Part shown: positions 1 to 7,988 of the stretch, one piece after another
Position numbering within the stretch: position 1 is the stretch's first letter
Layout of the letters: every line of letters begins with the position of its first letter
Assembly (NCBI RefSeq): GCF_023283825.1
Contig: NZ_JAKILD010000001.1
Span: 248,001-312,000, forward strand
Origin: Shewanella olleyana
GTDB lineage: Bacteria > Pseudomonadota > Gammaproteobacteria > Enterobacterales > Shewanellaceae
Direction of reading: 5' to 3'
DNA: 64,000 nucleotides
Translations under genes and position numbers: made by a program
Notes under the pieces: model-generated
Told to the model about the DNA's origin: nothing
Database searches by the model: none
Seen by the model: only the letters and a program-made list of their open reading frames with translations

Positions 1-119
1 TTTTTTTTGGTTTTCCAATTAAGTTTGGTGTGGTATCAAACTTATAACAAAAAGCCTCCGCAGACCGCTCTAAAGACGGATTTGGTTGCGGCGCGAAAAT
101 AAACATTCAAGGGGATGAC

Positions 120-392
120 ATGAACAAATCTGAACTAATCGAGAAAATCGCTTCTGGTGCTGACATTTCTAAAGCTGGCGCTGGCCGTGCATTAGATTCT
201 TTCATTGGTGCTGTTACTGAAGCACTTAAAGAAGGCGATAAAATTTCTCTAGTTGGTTTTGGTACTTTTGAAGTACGTCAACGTGCAGAACGTACTGGCC
301 GTAACCCACAAACTGGTGCGGAAATCAAAATTGCAGCAGCAAACATTCCAGCATTCAAAGCTGGTAAAGCTCTAAAAGACGCTGTTAACTAA
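120..392 (+). CDS. hupB: DNA-binding protein HU-beta
   Basis: Encodes a 90-residue HU histone-like protein, which binds and bends DNA as a dimer and compacts the nucleoid. The whole family length is present: an N-terminal helical dimerisation part ([11 protein letters not shown]...), the conserved VGFGTF segment at about residues 44-49, and the DNA-binding arm with GRNPQTG at about 60-66. A strong ribosome site (AGGGG) lies just before the ATG. Its position directly before ppiD is the usual lon-hupB-ppiD order of gammaproteobacteria, which favours HupB over HupA; lon would lie left of the window. A hairpin terminator follows. Confidence 0.97.
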   Translation: MNKSELIEKIASGADISKAGAGRALDSFIGAVTEALKEGDKISLVGFGTFEVRQRAERTGRNPQTGAEIKIAAANIPAFKAGKALKDAVN

Positions 393-431
393 ATAGTTAA
401 TATCGTTGCCTTTTGTAAGGCATTTGTAGAA

Positions 432-456
432 AGCACTGTTTTGACAGTGCTTTTTG
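432..456 (+). terminator. Rho-independent terminator after hupB
   Basis: An 8-bp stem (AGCACTGT / ACAGTGCT) with a 4-base loop is followed by a T run, 40 bases after the hupB stop codon. Confidence 0.8.
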
Positions 457-552
457 CGAAAGAAATATCAGAAAAAACTTAGTTAGTTTTGATATTCGGA
501 GGAATTGGGTCATACCCGAGGTAGCGTCTGATAACTCCACATAAATTACAAG

Positions 553-590
553 AAGGCGCATCCCCAAGTGGTGCGCCTTTTTATTTTTTT
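553..590 (+). terminator. Terminator-like hairpin in the ppiD leader
   Basis: An 8-bp stem (AAGGCGCA / TGCGCCTT) with an 11-base loop is followed by a long T-rich tail, ending about 24 bases before the ppiD ATG. It lies after the hupB terminator, so it does not serve hupB. It either ends a short transcript from about 460-552 or attenuates ppiD. Confidence 0.7.
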
Positions 591-613
591 AATCGCAACA
601 AGCGAGAATTCAG

Positions 614-2485
614 ATGTTAGAAAAAATTCGCGAAGGTTCACAAGGCGTTATTGCTAAAAGTATTTTAGTGCTAGTGATTCTTTCGTTCGCATTTGCAGGT
701 GTAAGTAGTTACCTAGGCACTTCAACAGAAGTTGCTGTCGCTGTAGTTAATGGTGACGACATTACTGCAAATGAACTAGAACAAGCTTATCAAAACGAAC
801 GTGGCCGCTTAGAGCAACAACTAGGTGAAATGTTTGATGCATTATCTGCTGATGATAACTACATGAATGGTATCAAGCAAAATGTATTAGACCGTCTGAT
901 TGCTGACAAACTAATGACTCAAGCAGCAGAAGATTTAGGCTTACGTGTTTCTGATGACCAAATTAGACAAGCGATTGTTAATGAACCTGCTTTCCAAACG
1001 GATGGCGTGTTTGATAATGATCGTTATTTAGCGGTACTACGTCAGTTAGGCTACCAAACGACTAGCTTCAGAAATATGATGCGTACTGACATGACTCGTC
1101 GTCAGTTGTTGACTGCGTTAGTGGGGACTGAGTTTGTATTAGACGGTGAAGCTAAGCAATTAGCCGAAGTTCAAGGTCAAACTCGTGATATTCGCTACTT
1201 AGTTGTAGATTCAGCGCCTTACTTAGCTTCTGCTTCAATCTCTGATGAAGAGATTAAAAACTACTATGACAGCAACTTGATGCAGTTTATGGATCAAGAA
1301 AAAGTGAGTTTAGAATACGTTGAGTTAAATGTAGCTAAAATCGCTGAAGGTATTGATGCTAGTGTTGAAGACGCTCGTGCTTACTACGAAGAAAACAAGC
1401 AACAGTACCAGACGCCTGAAAAGCGCTTAGCTGCACATATCTTATTTGCTTCTGGTGATGATAGCGATGATGAAGCAAAAGCGACTGCAAGTTTAGCGAA
1501 GTTACAAGCGGGTGAAGACTTTGCTGAAGTGGCTAAAACGGATTCTGATGATCAATTCAGTGCTGAGCAAGGCGGTCAACTTGACTGGTTTGAGCAAGGT
1601 GTAATGGACCCTGCATTTGATGCGGCTTTATTTGAGCTTGATCAAGGTGACTATTCAGACGTTGTTAAGAGTGAGTTTGGTTACCATATTATCAAGCTAC
1701 TTGATGTTCAGTCTGGCGCGGCAGCACCATTTGATGACGTTCAAGATAAGATTGTTGCTGATCTTAAAAACAAGAAAGCCGTTGATGAATTCTATAGCTT
1801 ACAAAGCATCTTAGCTGATACAAGTTACGAAGTACCTGACACGTTAGATGAAACAGCGCAAGCGTTAAACGTTGAAGTGCAATCTACTTCGTTATTCTCT
1901 CGTGATAATGCACCTGCAAACTTGAATAAGCCTGCTTTAGTCCGTGCAGCATTTTCTGATGATGTTATCGGTAGTGGCATGAACAGTGAAGTGATTGAGC
2001 TTGAGCCAAATCACGTTGTTGTTATTCGTCTGCTTAAGCATCAAGATGCAGGCACTTTACCTCTAAGTGAGGTAAAAGCAGGTATCGAGGCTCGCTTAGT
2101 TCAAGATAAAGCTAACCTTCAAGCAAGCGAAAAAGCGAACGATTACTTAGCAGAGCTTAAAGCGGGTAACGAGATCTCTGAAGTCACTATTCAGACTAAA
2201 GCACAATTGGCGCGCTTTAGCCAAGATATTGATCAAGCAATCACCACTAAAGCGTTCCAAATGCCAGCTCCTGAAGCAAGTGGCGTTTCGTTTGACACAG
2301 CTGCTTTAGCAAATGGTTTTGCAGTGATTGCCTTAGATAAGGTTAATGCCGCAGAAGGTATTGATAGCAACGTGCTTGATAGCATCAAGCAACGTCTAGC
2401 TCCTCAATTCAGCGAAGCTGATTACCGCTCTGTAATTGATGCATTAAAAGCACAAGCAAAAATTGAGTATCCTGTCGCTGAATAA
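614..2485 (+). CDS. ppiD: Peptidyl-prolyl cis-trans isomerase D (periplasmic chaperone)
   Basis: A 623-residue inner-membrane-anchored periplasmic folding factor, usual length for PpiD. One N-terminal membrane segment spans about residues 15-35 after a short positive cytoplasmic start. A SurA-like N-terminal chaperone region follows. A single parvulin domain sits at about 266-358, running from KRLAAHILF through GGQLDWF to GYHIIKLLDV, and is followed by a second chaperone-like part. In the family PpiD works near the Sec translocon on newly exported proteins. The ribosome site before the ATG is weak, and a terminator-like hairpin ends about 24 bases upstream, so its promoter or read-through is unclear. 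A terminator follows at 2512-2540. Confidence 0.95.
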   Translation: MLEKIREGSQGVIAKSILVLVILSFAFAGVSSYLGTSTEVAVAVVNGDDITANELEQAYQNERGRLEQQLGEMFDALSADDNYMNGIKQNVLDRLIADKLMTQAAEDLGLRVSDDQIRQAIVNEPAFQTDGVFDNDRYLAVLRQLGYQTTSFRNMMRTDMTRRQLLTALVGTEFVLDGEAKQLAEVQGQTRDIRYLVVDSAPYLASASISDEEIKNYYDSNLMQFMDQEKVSLEYVELNVAKIAEGIDASVEDARAYYEENKQQYQTPEKRLAAHILFASGDDSDDEAKATASLAKLQAGEDFAEVAKTDSDDQFSAEQGGQLDWFEQGVMDPAFDAALFELDQGDYSDVVKSEFGYHIIKLLDVQSGAAAPFDDVQDKIVADLKNKKAVDEFYSLQSILADTSYEVPDTLDETAQALNVEVQSTSLFSRDNAPANLNKPALVRAAFSDDVIGSGMNSEVIELEPNHVVVIRLLKHQDAGTLPLSEVKAGIEARLVQDKANLQASEKANDYLAELKAGNEISEVTIQTKAQLARFSQDIDQAITTKAFQMPAPEASGVSFDTAALANGFAVIALDKVNAAEGIDSNVLDSIKQRLAPQFSEADYRSVIDALKAQAKIEYPVAE

Positions 2486-2511
2486 TTTCTCAGTTAACTA
2501 GATATCAGTAT

Positions 2512-2540
2512 AAAGCCAAGGGAAACCTTGGCTTTTTTAT
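2512..2540 (+). terminator. Rho-independent terminator after ppiD
   Basis: A 10-bp perfect stem (AAAGCCAAGG / CCTTGGCTTT) with a GAAA tetraloop and T run. Confidence 0.9.
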
Positions 2541-2600
2541 ATTTCATTTTTAGATATATCGTAAATAAGCTTATTACGTTACTCATGTAGAAGGAACTTC

Positions 2601-3194
2601 ATGAATATTGCGCTATTTGATTTTGATGGCACCATTACTGAAATCGATACCTACACGCCATTTATTCATTTCAGTGTGCCTAAATGGCGCATCATTATTT
2701 GTTATCCCTTTTTACTGCCTCTCATTTTACTTTATAAACGTAAGTTGATGGGTGGCTCAACCATTCGCACTATTATAAGCCGTTTAGGTTTTTATCGTCG
2801 AAAGCAAAGTGAAGTGTTTATCCAAGGACAAAAATACGCAGCGACATTAAATGCTGTTATAAAACCTGAAGCTAAAAAGCGCTTAGAGTGGCATAAGCAA
2901 CAAGGTGATTTAATCGTCGTTGTGTCTGCATCACTTGATGCTTATTTAATACCTTGGTGCACTGAGCACAATGTTGAGCTTATTTGTGCTCAATTAGAGT
3001 CCCGTGATGGGCTGTTAACTGGGCGATATATCAATGGTGATTGCAGTGCTCACGAAAAAGCGCACAGAGTAAAGCAACGATATCGATTAAGCAGCTTTGA
3101 TAAAGTTTATGCTTACGGTGATACTGAAGAAGATTCTCAATTACTGGCATTAGCAGATGAAGCCTATTTTTGCTGGAATAAAATGACTGCTTAA
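2601..3194 (+). CDS. HAD-superfamily hydrolase, subfamily IB (phosphatase-like)
   Basis: A 197-residue haloacid dehalogenase-fold hydrolase of the SerB-like IB group. Motif I is FDFDGT with nucleophile Asp7 and acid/base Asp9. Motif II is VVSAS, motif III lies in the region of AHEKAH, and motif IV is GDTEEDS at about 173-179. A hydrophobic stretch at about 29-45 in the cap region (CYPFLLPLILLY) is typical of the group related to phosphoserine and phosphatidylglycerophosphate phosphatases. The substrate cannot be told from sequence. The ATG has an AGAAGGAA ribosome site. It lies alone between the ppiD terminator and an AraC gene. Confidence 0.85.
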   Translation: MNIALFDFDGTITEIDTYTPFIHFSVPKWRIIICYPFLLPLILLYKRKLMGGSTIRTIISRLGFYRRKQSEVFIQGQKYAATLNAVIKPEAKKRLEWHKQQGDLIVVVSASLDAYLIPWCTEHNVELICAQLESRDGLLTGRYINGDCSAHEKAHRVKQRYRLSSFDKVYAYGDTEEDSQLLALADEAYFCWNKMTA

Positions 3195-3266
3195 ATCAGC
3201 TATGCAGTGCGGCCGCTCAGTTCAATTAGTTCAATTTAAACAGGCACAATAGAAGGTGAGGTGTAA

Positions 3267-4157
3267 GTGGAAAATATAAATCAACGTTTTGAGCAGGTGT
3301 TAACTCATATCGATAATAACTTATCAACGAGCTTAGATATGGGATTGTTGGCTAGTATCGCTCAAGTACCTCAGTATCATTTTGATTTTATTTTTCATAG
3401 CTTATTTCATACCAATATTGATGATTATATTGCGTTACTAAGAAACTTAGAGGTTGCCCAGCAACTTGGTTTTGATAAATCAATATCAATCGCAAAAGTC
3501 GCACAATCTGCCGGTTATCAATCAGAGATAGCTTTTGTAAAAGCATTCAGCAAAAGTATTGGCCAAAGTCCGCAGCAGTTCCAACAATCACCAGACTGGG
3601 GAAATTTTTTTGCAAAGCAGCAGCCGTTAAAAACCCTTTCAGAAGGCCATGAAGAACTATCAGCCAGCGACGTTAATATTGAAATTGTAGATCTAGATAG
3701 CATTGCATTAATTGTGATTAAACACCGAACGCTTGCTGAGTATTTACCGCAAACTATCCAAGCTATGCGAGCTTTTAGGCAAGCCCATCAACTCACGGCA
3801 GCTACCAGTCAAACCTTTAACTTTATTTACCAATCAACCGCAGCAGCAAATGAACAATACAATATTGATATTGCAGTGAGTATTAATGACACTCAAAAAA
3901 CGGCTTTAAAGTCTTTAATCGAGTCTTCTGAGTTCTTTTATTTTGATGAGATACCAAAGGGTAGGTTTGCATCCTTCATCCATACAGGCTCTGATGAAGC
4001 ATTGCATAAAAAACTGAAGTATTTATATGGGACCTGGTTAATTGCGCAAAATAAAAAAGAAAGCGTTGAATTAAAAGACATTCCGTTAATTTTTGAGAAG
4101 GTAAATATAACTGAACCCGATAAGCAACAAACAAGGGTCTATTTAGCCTTAGTTTGA
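3267..4157 (+). CDS. AraC-family regulator with GyrI-like effector domain
   Basis: A 296-residue regulator with the DNA-binding domain at the N terminus. Two helix-turn-helix units of the AraC/XylS type lie at about residues 8-108, including the conserved tail GQSPQQF. A GyrI-like/BmrR-like ligand-binding domain follows at about 135-296 (IEIVDLDSIALIVIKHR... YFDEIPKGRFASFIHTG). This Rob/SoxS-like layout normally senses small hydrophobic or cationic compounds. The start is GTG with a GAAGGTGAGG ribosome site just before it. No target gene is obvious; the next gene is convergent, so it probably acts elsewhere. Confidence 0.88.
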   Translation: MENINQRFEQVLTHIDNNLSTSLDMGLLASIAQVPQYHFDFIFHSLFHTNIDDYIALLRNLEVAQQLGFDKSISIAKVAQSAGYQSEIAFVKAFSKSIGQSPQQFQQSPDWGNFFAKQQPLKTLSEGHEELSASDVNIEIVDLDSIALIVIKHRTLAEYLPQTIQAMRAFRQAHQLTAATSQTFNFIYQSTAAANEQYNIDIAVSINDTQKTALKSLIESSEFFYFDEIPKGRFASFIHTGSDEALHKKLKYLYGTWLIAQNKKESVELKDIPLIFEKVNITEPDKQQTRVYLALV

Positions 4158-4205
4158 TGGGGAAAGTTAGCTCTATTTTATTTATGAGTTTATGGCAGTC
4201 GCGGC

Positions 4206-5453
4206 TTACTGCGAAGTCATTCGCATCATCTCTGCACAAATCCACGCCATATAGGTTGCCCAAGCATATCCGAATACGGAAAACATGATGGCAACTGGCG
4301 CCAAAGAGCGATGAAAAGCCATTGCCACAACAGGCGAGGAGGCTGCACCACCAATACAGCACTGGCTGGCTAAGGCCATGTAAGCCACTGGTGCTTTCAT
4401 CAACAGCCCTGCAATAATTACAAAGATGGCATGAATTGATAACCACACAAATCCAATTGCAAAATAAATTGGGAAGTCATCAATCATCGTGAGATCCATT
4501 TGTAATCCCATATTGCCTATCAAGCAGTACAGCATCACAGTCGATACTTTTGATGCTCCAGCGGATTCTAGTTCACGGGCTTTGGTATTGGATAGAATAA
4601 TACTCATGGTAGTCACTATGATCACAATCCAAAAGAATTTAGACGTAAAACTGTATTTTGCTGTTGATGGGTAATGTTCTGTAAAAAATGGTGCCAGCAG
4701 ATCTGCACCGAAATGAGCTAAGCCTGTCACGCCAAAAGCCACACTAAACATCATCATGTAAGTATTCAGGCTCGGTGCAGTTTGCTTGTTAGTGATATTG
4801 TGCTCACTGACTTCACGATCAGTGATAGAGATAAGCTTATTGAATTGGCTTGCATCAGAGCCAAGTTTTTTATCAATAGTTTTGGCGTTATTGGCACAGA
4901 TAAGTAAAAATGACATCCATATCGCTGAATAAATCACATTGACCGATATCATTATCGCAAACAAGCTTTCTTCAACTTGATAGATTTCCTTCATGGCAAT
5001 TTGATTTGCAGTACCACCGACCCAATTAGCGGCGAGTGTTGCCATTCCTTTCCATGCTGCACCATCTCCGACCCAGTTAATCGTTTCTGGTGCTACTTTT
5101 GCGAATATTAGCAGCGTTAACGGACCACCAATAATGACACCAAGGCTGCCGACTAAAAATAAAATAATAATTTTCGGGCCCAGCAAAAGCATTGATTTAA
5201 TATCAACACTAATGATCAATAGGGCTAAACATGCTGGCATTAAATACATTGAGGTGACGGTATTTAAGTCACTATGGCTGGCATCAACAATATTGAAGGT
5301 ATTGAGAAGTGAAGGAAGGACATAGCACATCACCATAACAGGTACAAAACGGTATATTTGTTGCCATATAGGGTGAGAGGATTTACTGGTATAAAAAATT
5401 AACCCAATAATGGTCGTCAGTAAGCCAAATATTACTGGATCTTGGTTGATCAT
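4206..5453 (-). CDS. DUF819 family integral membrane protein (YjcL-like)
   Basis: A 415-residue polytopic membrane protein with roughly ten hydrophobic segments from the first residues to the end. It has the glycine-rich segments of the DUF819 family (VGGTANQIAM, CCIGGAASSPVVA) that recall secondary carriers with paired inverted halves. The substrate is unknown in the family. It lies 39 bases downstream of a LysR gene on the same strand and in the locus of a porin and flavocytochrome c. It may therefore take up or export the substrate or product of that reductase; this is inference from position. Confidence 0.8.
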   Translation of the reverse strand: MINQDPVIFGLLTTIIGLIFYTSKSSHPIWQQIYRFVPVMVMCYVLPSLLNTFNIVDASHSDLNTVTSMYLMPACLALLIISVDIKSMLLLGPKIIILFLVGSLGVIIGGPLTLLIFAKVAPETINWVGDGAAWKGMATLAANWVGGTANQIAMKEIYQVEESLFAIMISVNVIYSAIWMSFLLICANNAKTIDKKLGSDASQFNKLISITDREVSEHNITNKQTAPSLNTYMMMFSVAFGVTGLAHFGADLLAPFFTEHYPSTAKYSFTSKFFWIVIIVTTMSIILSNTKARELESAGASKVSTVMLYCLIGNMGLQMDLTMIDDFPIYFAIGFVWLSIHAIFVIIAGLLMKAPVAYMALASQCCIGGAASSPVVAMAFHRSLAPVAIMFSVFGYAWATYMAWICAEMMRMTSQ

Positions 5454-5492
5454 AAGTTCTTTGGCTACCTTAATTTTTATATAGTGATGAAA

Positions 5493-6368
5493 CTAAGCGT
5501 TACAAAAACTAATAAATTCTTCTAATAGAGGTGACAAGGATTCGTCATTTCGACTAATTGACCAATATTTACGACTGAAATCCCAATCAGCGAGTTGCAG
5601 TTCAATAATTTCACCGCGTTTTATCTCTTCTTTTACCGCTAAATAAGGCAGTACGCTAACGCCAATACCTGTGCCTATAGCACGCTTAATCGCACCCATA
5701 GTATTCATTGATAATTCATTATTAATGGTGATTTTAGCACTTCTTAATAATTGAGTATTACGAAGCCTTGAAACAGACAATGTTGAATCCATAACCCATA
5801 ATTGTTTTGATAATAACTCTGCTGTAATAGGTTCATCTAAAATTGGATTGTCGCAGCTAGTTACTAGACATATTTTATCTTGTAACCACTGGTCATATTT
5901 AAGATTGTTAAGCCCGGGTTTTGCATCAACAAAGCCTAAATCTAACTCCTTCTCTGAAACCATTTTCTCAATTGTGAGACTATTATTAATAACCAGTTTG
6001 ATATCGACTAATGGGTGCAACTTTTTAAATTGTGGGATCTTACGTGATAAAATGTAGTTTCCAGCCGTTTTGCTGCTACCTACCTTGATGGTGCCGCCTA
6101 CGGCATTTCGCTCAGCAAACATTTGTTCTAATTGAGTGCCTTTTGATAGCATTTCATTGGCGTAGGGAAGGATAACTTCACCATTATCATTAATCGTTAG
6201 ACCATTACATCCACGCTCAAACAGCCTTGTTCCTAACGAATTTTCTAACTCTTTTAGTGCCATACTCACTGCGGGTACAGACATATGCAGTTGTTGCGCA
6301 GCTTTTGAAATCTGGCCATTATCGTGAATGGCTTTAAAGATGGTGAGCTGTTTAAGCGTTATTTTCAT
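5493..6368 (-). CDS. LysR-family regulator (ifcR-like by position)
   Basis: A 291-residue LysR-type regulator: winged helix at residues 1-60 (MKITLKQLTIFKAIH, QISKAAQQLHMSVPAVS), then a substrate-binding-like effector domain from about 88. No clear ribosome site is seen before the ATG. It lies between the DUF819 permease and the porin, upstream of which is the divergent flavocytochrome c. A LysR gene (ifcR) next to a porin gene (ifcO) and flavocytochrome c gene (ifcA) has been described in S. frigidimarina, and the arrangement here matches that from memory. It is the likely local regulator. Confidence 0.85.
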   Translation of the reverse strand: MKITLKQLTIFKAIHDNGQISKAAQQLHMSVPAVSMALKELENSLGTRLFERGCNGLTINDNGEVILPYANEMLSKGTQLEQMFAERNAVGGTIKVGSSKTAGNYILSRKIPQFKKLHPLVDIKLVINNSLTIEKMVSEKELDLGFVDAKPGLNNLKYDQWLQDKICLVTSCDNPILDEPITAELLSKQLWVMDSTLSVSRLRNTQLLRSAKITINNELSMNTMGAIKRAIGTGIGVSVLPYLAVKEEIKRGEIIELQLADWDFSRKYWSISRNDESLSPLLEEFISFCNA

Positions 6369-6501
6369 AAGGTGAAGGTTACTTTAATCATGATGTTTGA
6401 GATTATAGCGAAATATTAATTAACAACTTTAAAATCAGGCTTTAGGTTTCGTTTTTTGGAACTCTGCTCATGTTTTTATTAAAACTTTTAACTGGGTAAA
6501 G

Positions 6502-6535
6502 TGAGCGTTAATTAGGATTGACTGACTAACGCTCA
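6502..6535 (-). terminator. Terminator-like hairpin after the porin
   Basis: A 9-bp inverted repeat (TGAGCGTTA / TAACGCTCA) with a 16-base loop just after the porin stop codon on the minus strand. The tail is short in T, so termination is not certain. Confidence 0.4.
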
Positions 6536-6548
6536 GAATGTGTATTTT

Positions 6549-7613
6549 TTAGAAATCGTACCGAACACCAAGGGTGAAGATGTTGTCTTCATCTAAATTA
6601 ATTATTGGGCCCGTATTTTCAACTCTGTATTCACCTTCATATTTGGCATAATGGGCAAATACCATTGTAGATTTAGATATACGGTAATCAGCGCCTATCA
6701 CGAATGAACTAATGTCAACATCAGTGGCTCGTTGATATTCACTTGATGATGTTGCACTGTTCTTAAAGTATCTACCAAAGCCGGCTTCATCTTTACCGAT
6801 TTCCGCTTTTAAATTAACGCCGTTTAAATTATAAATGGCGCTGACAAAATAGGAATTACCTTCTTTATAACTGTATTCTTGGCTTTCGGTATTTTGAAAT
6901 AATCCACCTAATTTTAAATTACCGATTTTGAACTGTGCCACACCACGATAAGCATCGACTCCGCCAATAGTGTTATAAGCAGCTGCTAAATAATAAGGTT
7001 GGACTTTTAGTTTTTTATCACCAACAATAATACTTAATGCATATTGCTGCTTGTTGTAATCTGTACGCTCGCCATTGTCATCATATTCAGCATAATTATC
7101 ATCCATCAAATAAGTCGCATTAAAAGTGATTAAATCCGCTATTTGGGGTGAGTAATAGGTAATGCCGTCAGCTTTGCGATCTTGCCCGGCAATCATTCTG
7201 TTATATGCCGCATTAGTTAATGCAAAGGCTTCAGCAGTCCCCTTTGAAGTTTTCATCACTGTGTCATTACGGCCTACTAGAACAGTACCAAAATTAGTTT
7301 TTAGTCCTAAATAGGTATTTCTGGGTTTGAAGACATCATTATTACCTTCGTTTGTTGCAGAATTGACTTGTAACTCGACGCGATAAAGCAATTCAATATC
7401 ATTTGAAATTAACTCACTGCCGTGAACGCCTAATCTTGAAAAGTTATTTTCTAATACAGTGCCTGACTTTCCATTTTGCGTTGTTGAACCATTGTCTGAA
7501 TTAGTTACAGCCATTTCTAATCGACCGTAAAATTGAGGTGATTCGGCTAACGCTGAATAAGAGTTAGCTGATAGAAGCGTTATTGTTGATAATGAAAATA
7601 ATGATTTTTTCAT
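6549..7613 (-). CDS. Outer-membrane porin, general gram-negative type (ifcO-like by position)
   Basis: A 354-residue trimeric-type porin. A signal peptide covers about residues 1-23 (cut after ALA), the mature start is PQFYGRLE, and the last residues GVRYDF end with the aromatic residue used by the BAM machinery. Internal repeats of alternating strands fit a 16-strand barrel. It is transcribed away from the flavocytochrome c gene and upstream of the LysR gene. A role in admitting the electron acceptor of that cytochrome is likely but inferred from context only. Confidence 0.9.
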   Translation of the reverse strand: MKKSLFSLSTITLLSANSYSALAESPQFYGRLEMAVTNSDNGSTTQNGKSGTVLENNFSRLGVHGSELISNDIELLYRVELQVNSATNEGNNDVFKPRNTYLGLKTNFGTVLVGRNDTVMKTSKGTAEAFALTNAAYNRMIAGQDRKADGITYYSPQIADLITFNATYLMDDNYAEYDDNGERTDYNKQQYALSIIVGDKKLKVQPYYLAAAYNTIGGVDAYRGVAQFKIGNLKLGGLFQNTESQEYSYKEGNSYFVSAIYNLNGVNLKAEIGKDEAGFGRYFKNSATSSSEYQRATDVDISSFVIGADYRISKSTMVFAHYAKYEGEYRVENTGPIINLDEDNIFTLGVRYDF

Positions 7614-7988
7614 GTTTAGTCCATGTTTTTACATAACAAATTAAATTAGTGTCTTTTTATTTTTATAGGATTTTTAATGGTTAATTTTTATTGGTTTAAA
7701 AAATAAAGATTATTAATAACGAGATACAAAATTCATAAAATTTATTATTTATAAACATGTATATGTATTTAGGTTTCACGTTTTATATCGTAGTGATTTT
7801 ATTTTTTTAGAAAATGAATATGAGTCACAGCTGTTTGTTTTTTGCTGCTAGTTAAGGAGAATTGAACAGGTTTTCATAAAAACTTAACAGAATCTTAAAT
7901 TTGATAGAGATCTAAGTTTGTGTACCTCTTAGTGAGTAATCTTGTTTCCAGAAAGAGTCATAAGAAAAACTAATAAAGGATCGAGTAC
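7614..7988. other. Divergent control region, porin / flavocytochrome c (375 bp, no gene)
   Basis: Very AT-rich, with no coding frame of worth. It must hold both divergent promoters. The only site I can name is an FNR-like box at 7901-7914. A ribosome site (AAAGGAT) precedes the flavocytochrome ATG. Confidence 0.7.
7901..7914. promoter_or_regulatory. Candidate FNR/EtrA box upstream of flavocytochrome c
   Basis: TTGATAGAGATCTA matches the FNR-family pattern TTGAT-N4-ATCAA in the left half fully and in three of five bases of the right half. It lies 75 bases before the ATG, a sensible place for activation. EtrA control of anaerobic reductases is known in Shewanella; here it is a motif match only. 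Confidence 0.4.

Noticed and set aside
498-538. Possible tRNA-like fold between hupB and ppiD
   Set aside because: Only two short stems; no anticodon arm, T-loop or acceptor stem of tRNA length.
3976-4446. Open frame of 156 codons overlapping the AraC gene and the DUF819 gene
   Set aside because: Crosses two well-supported genes and has no ribosome site or known motif.
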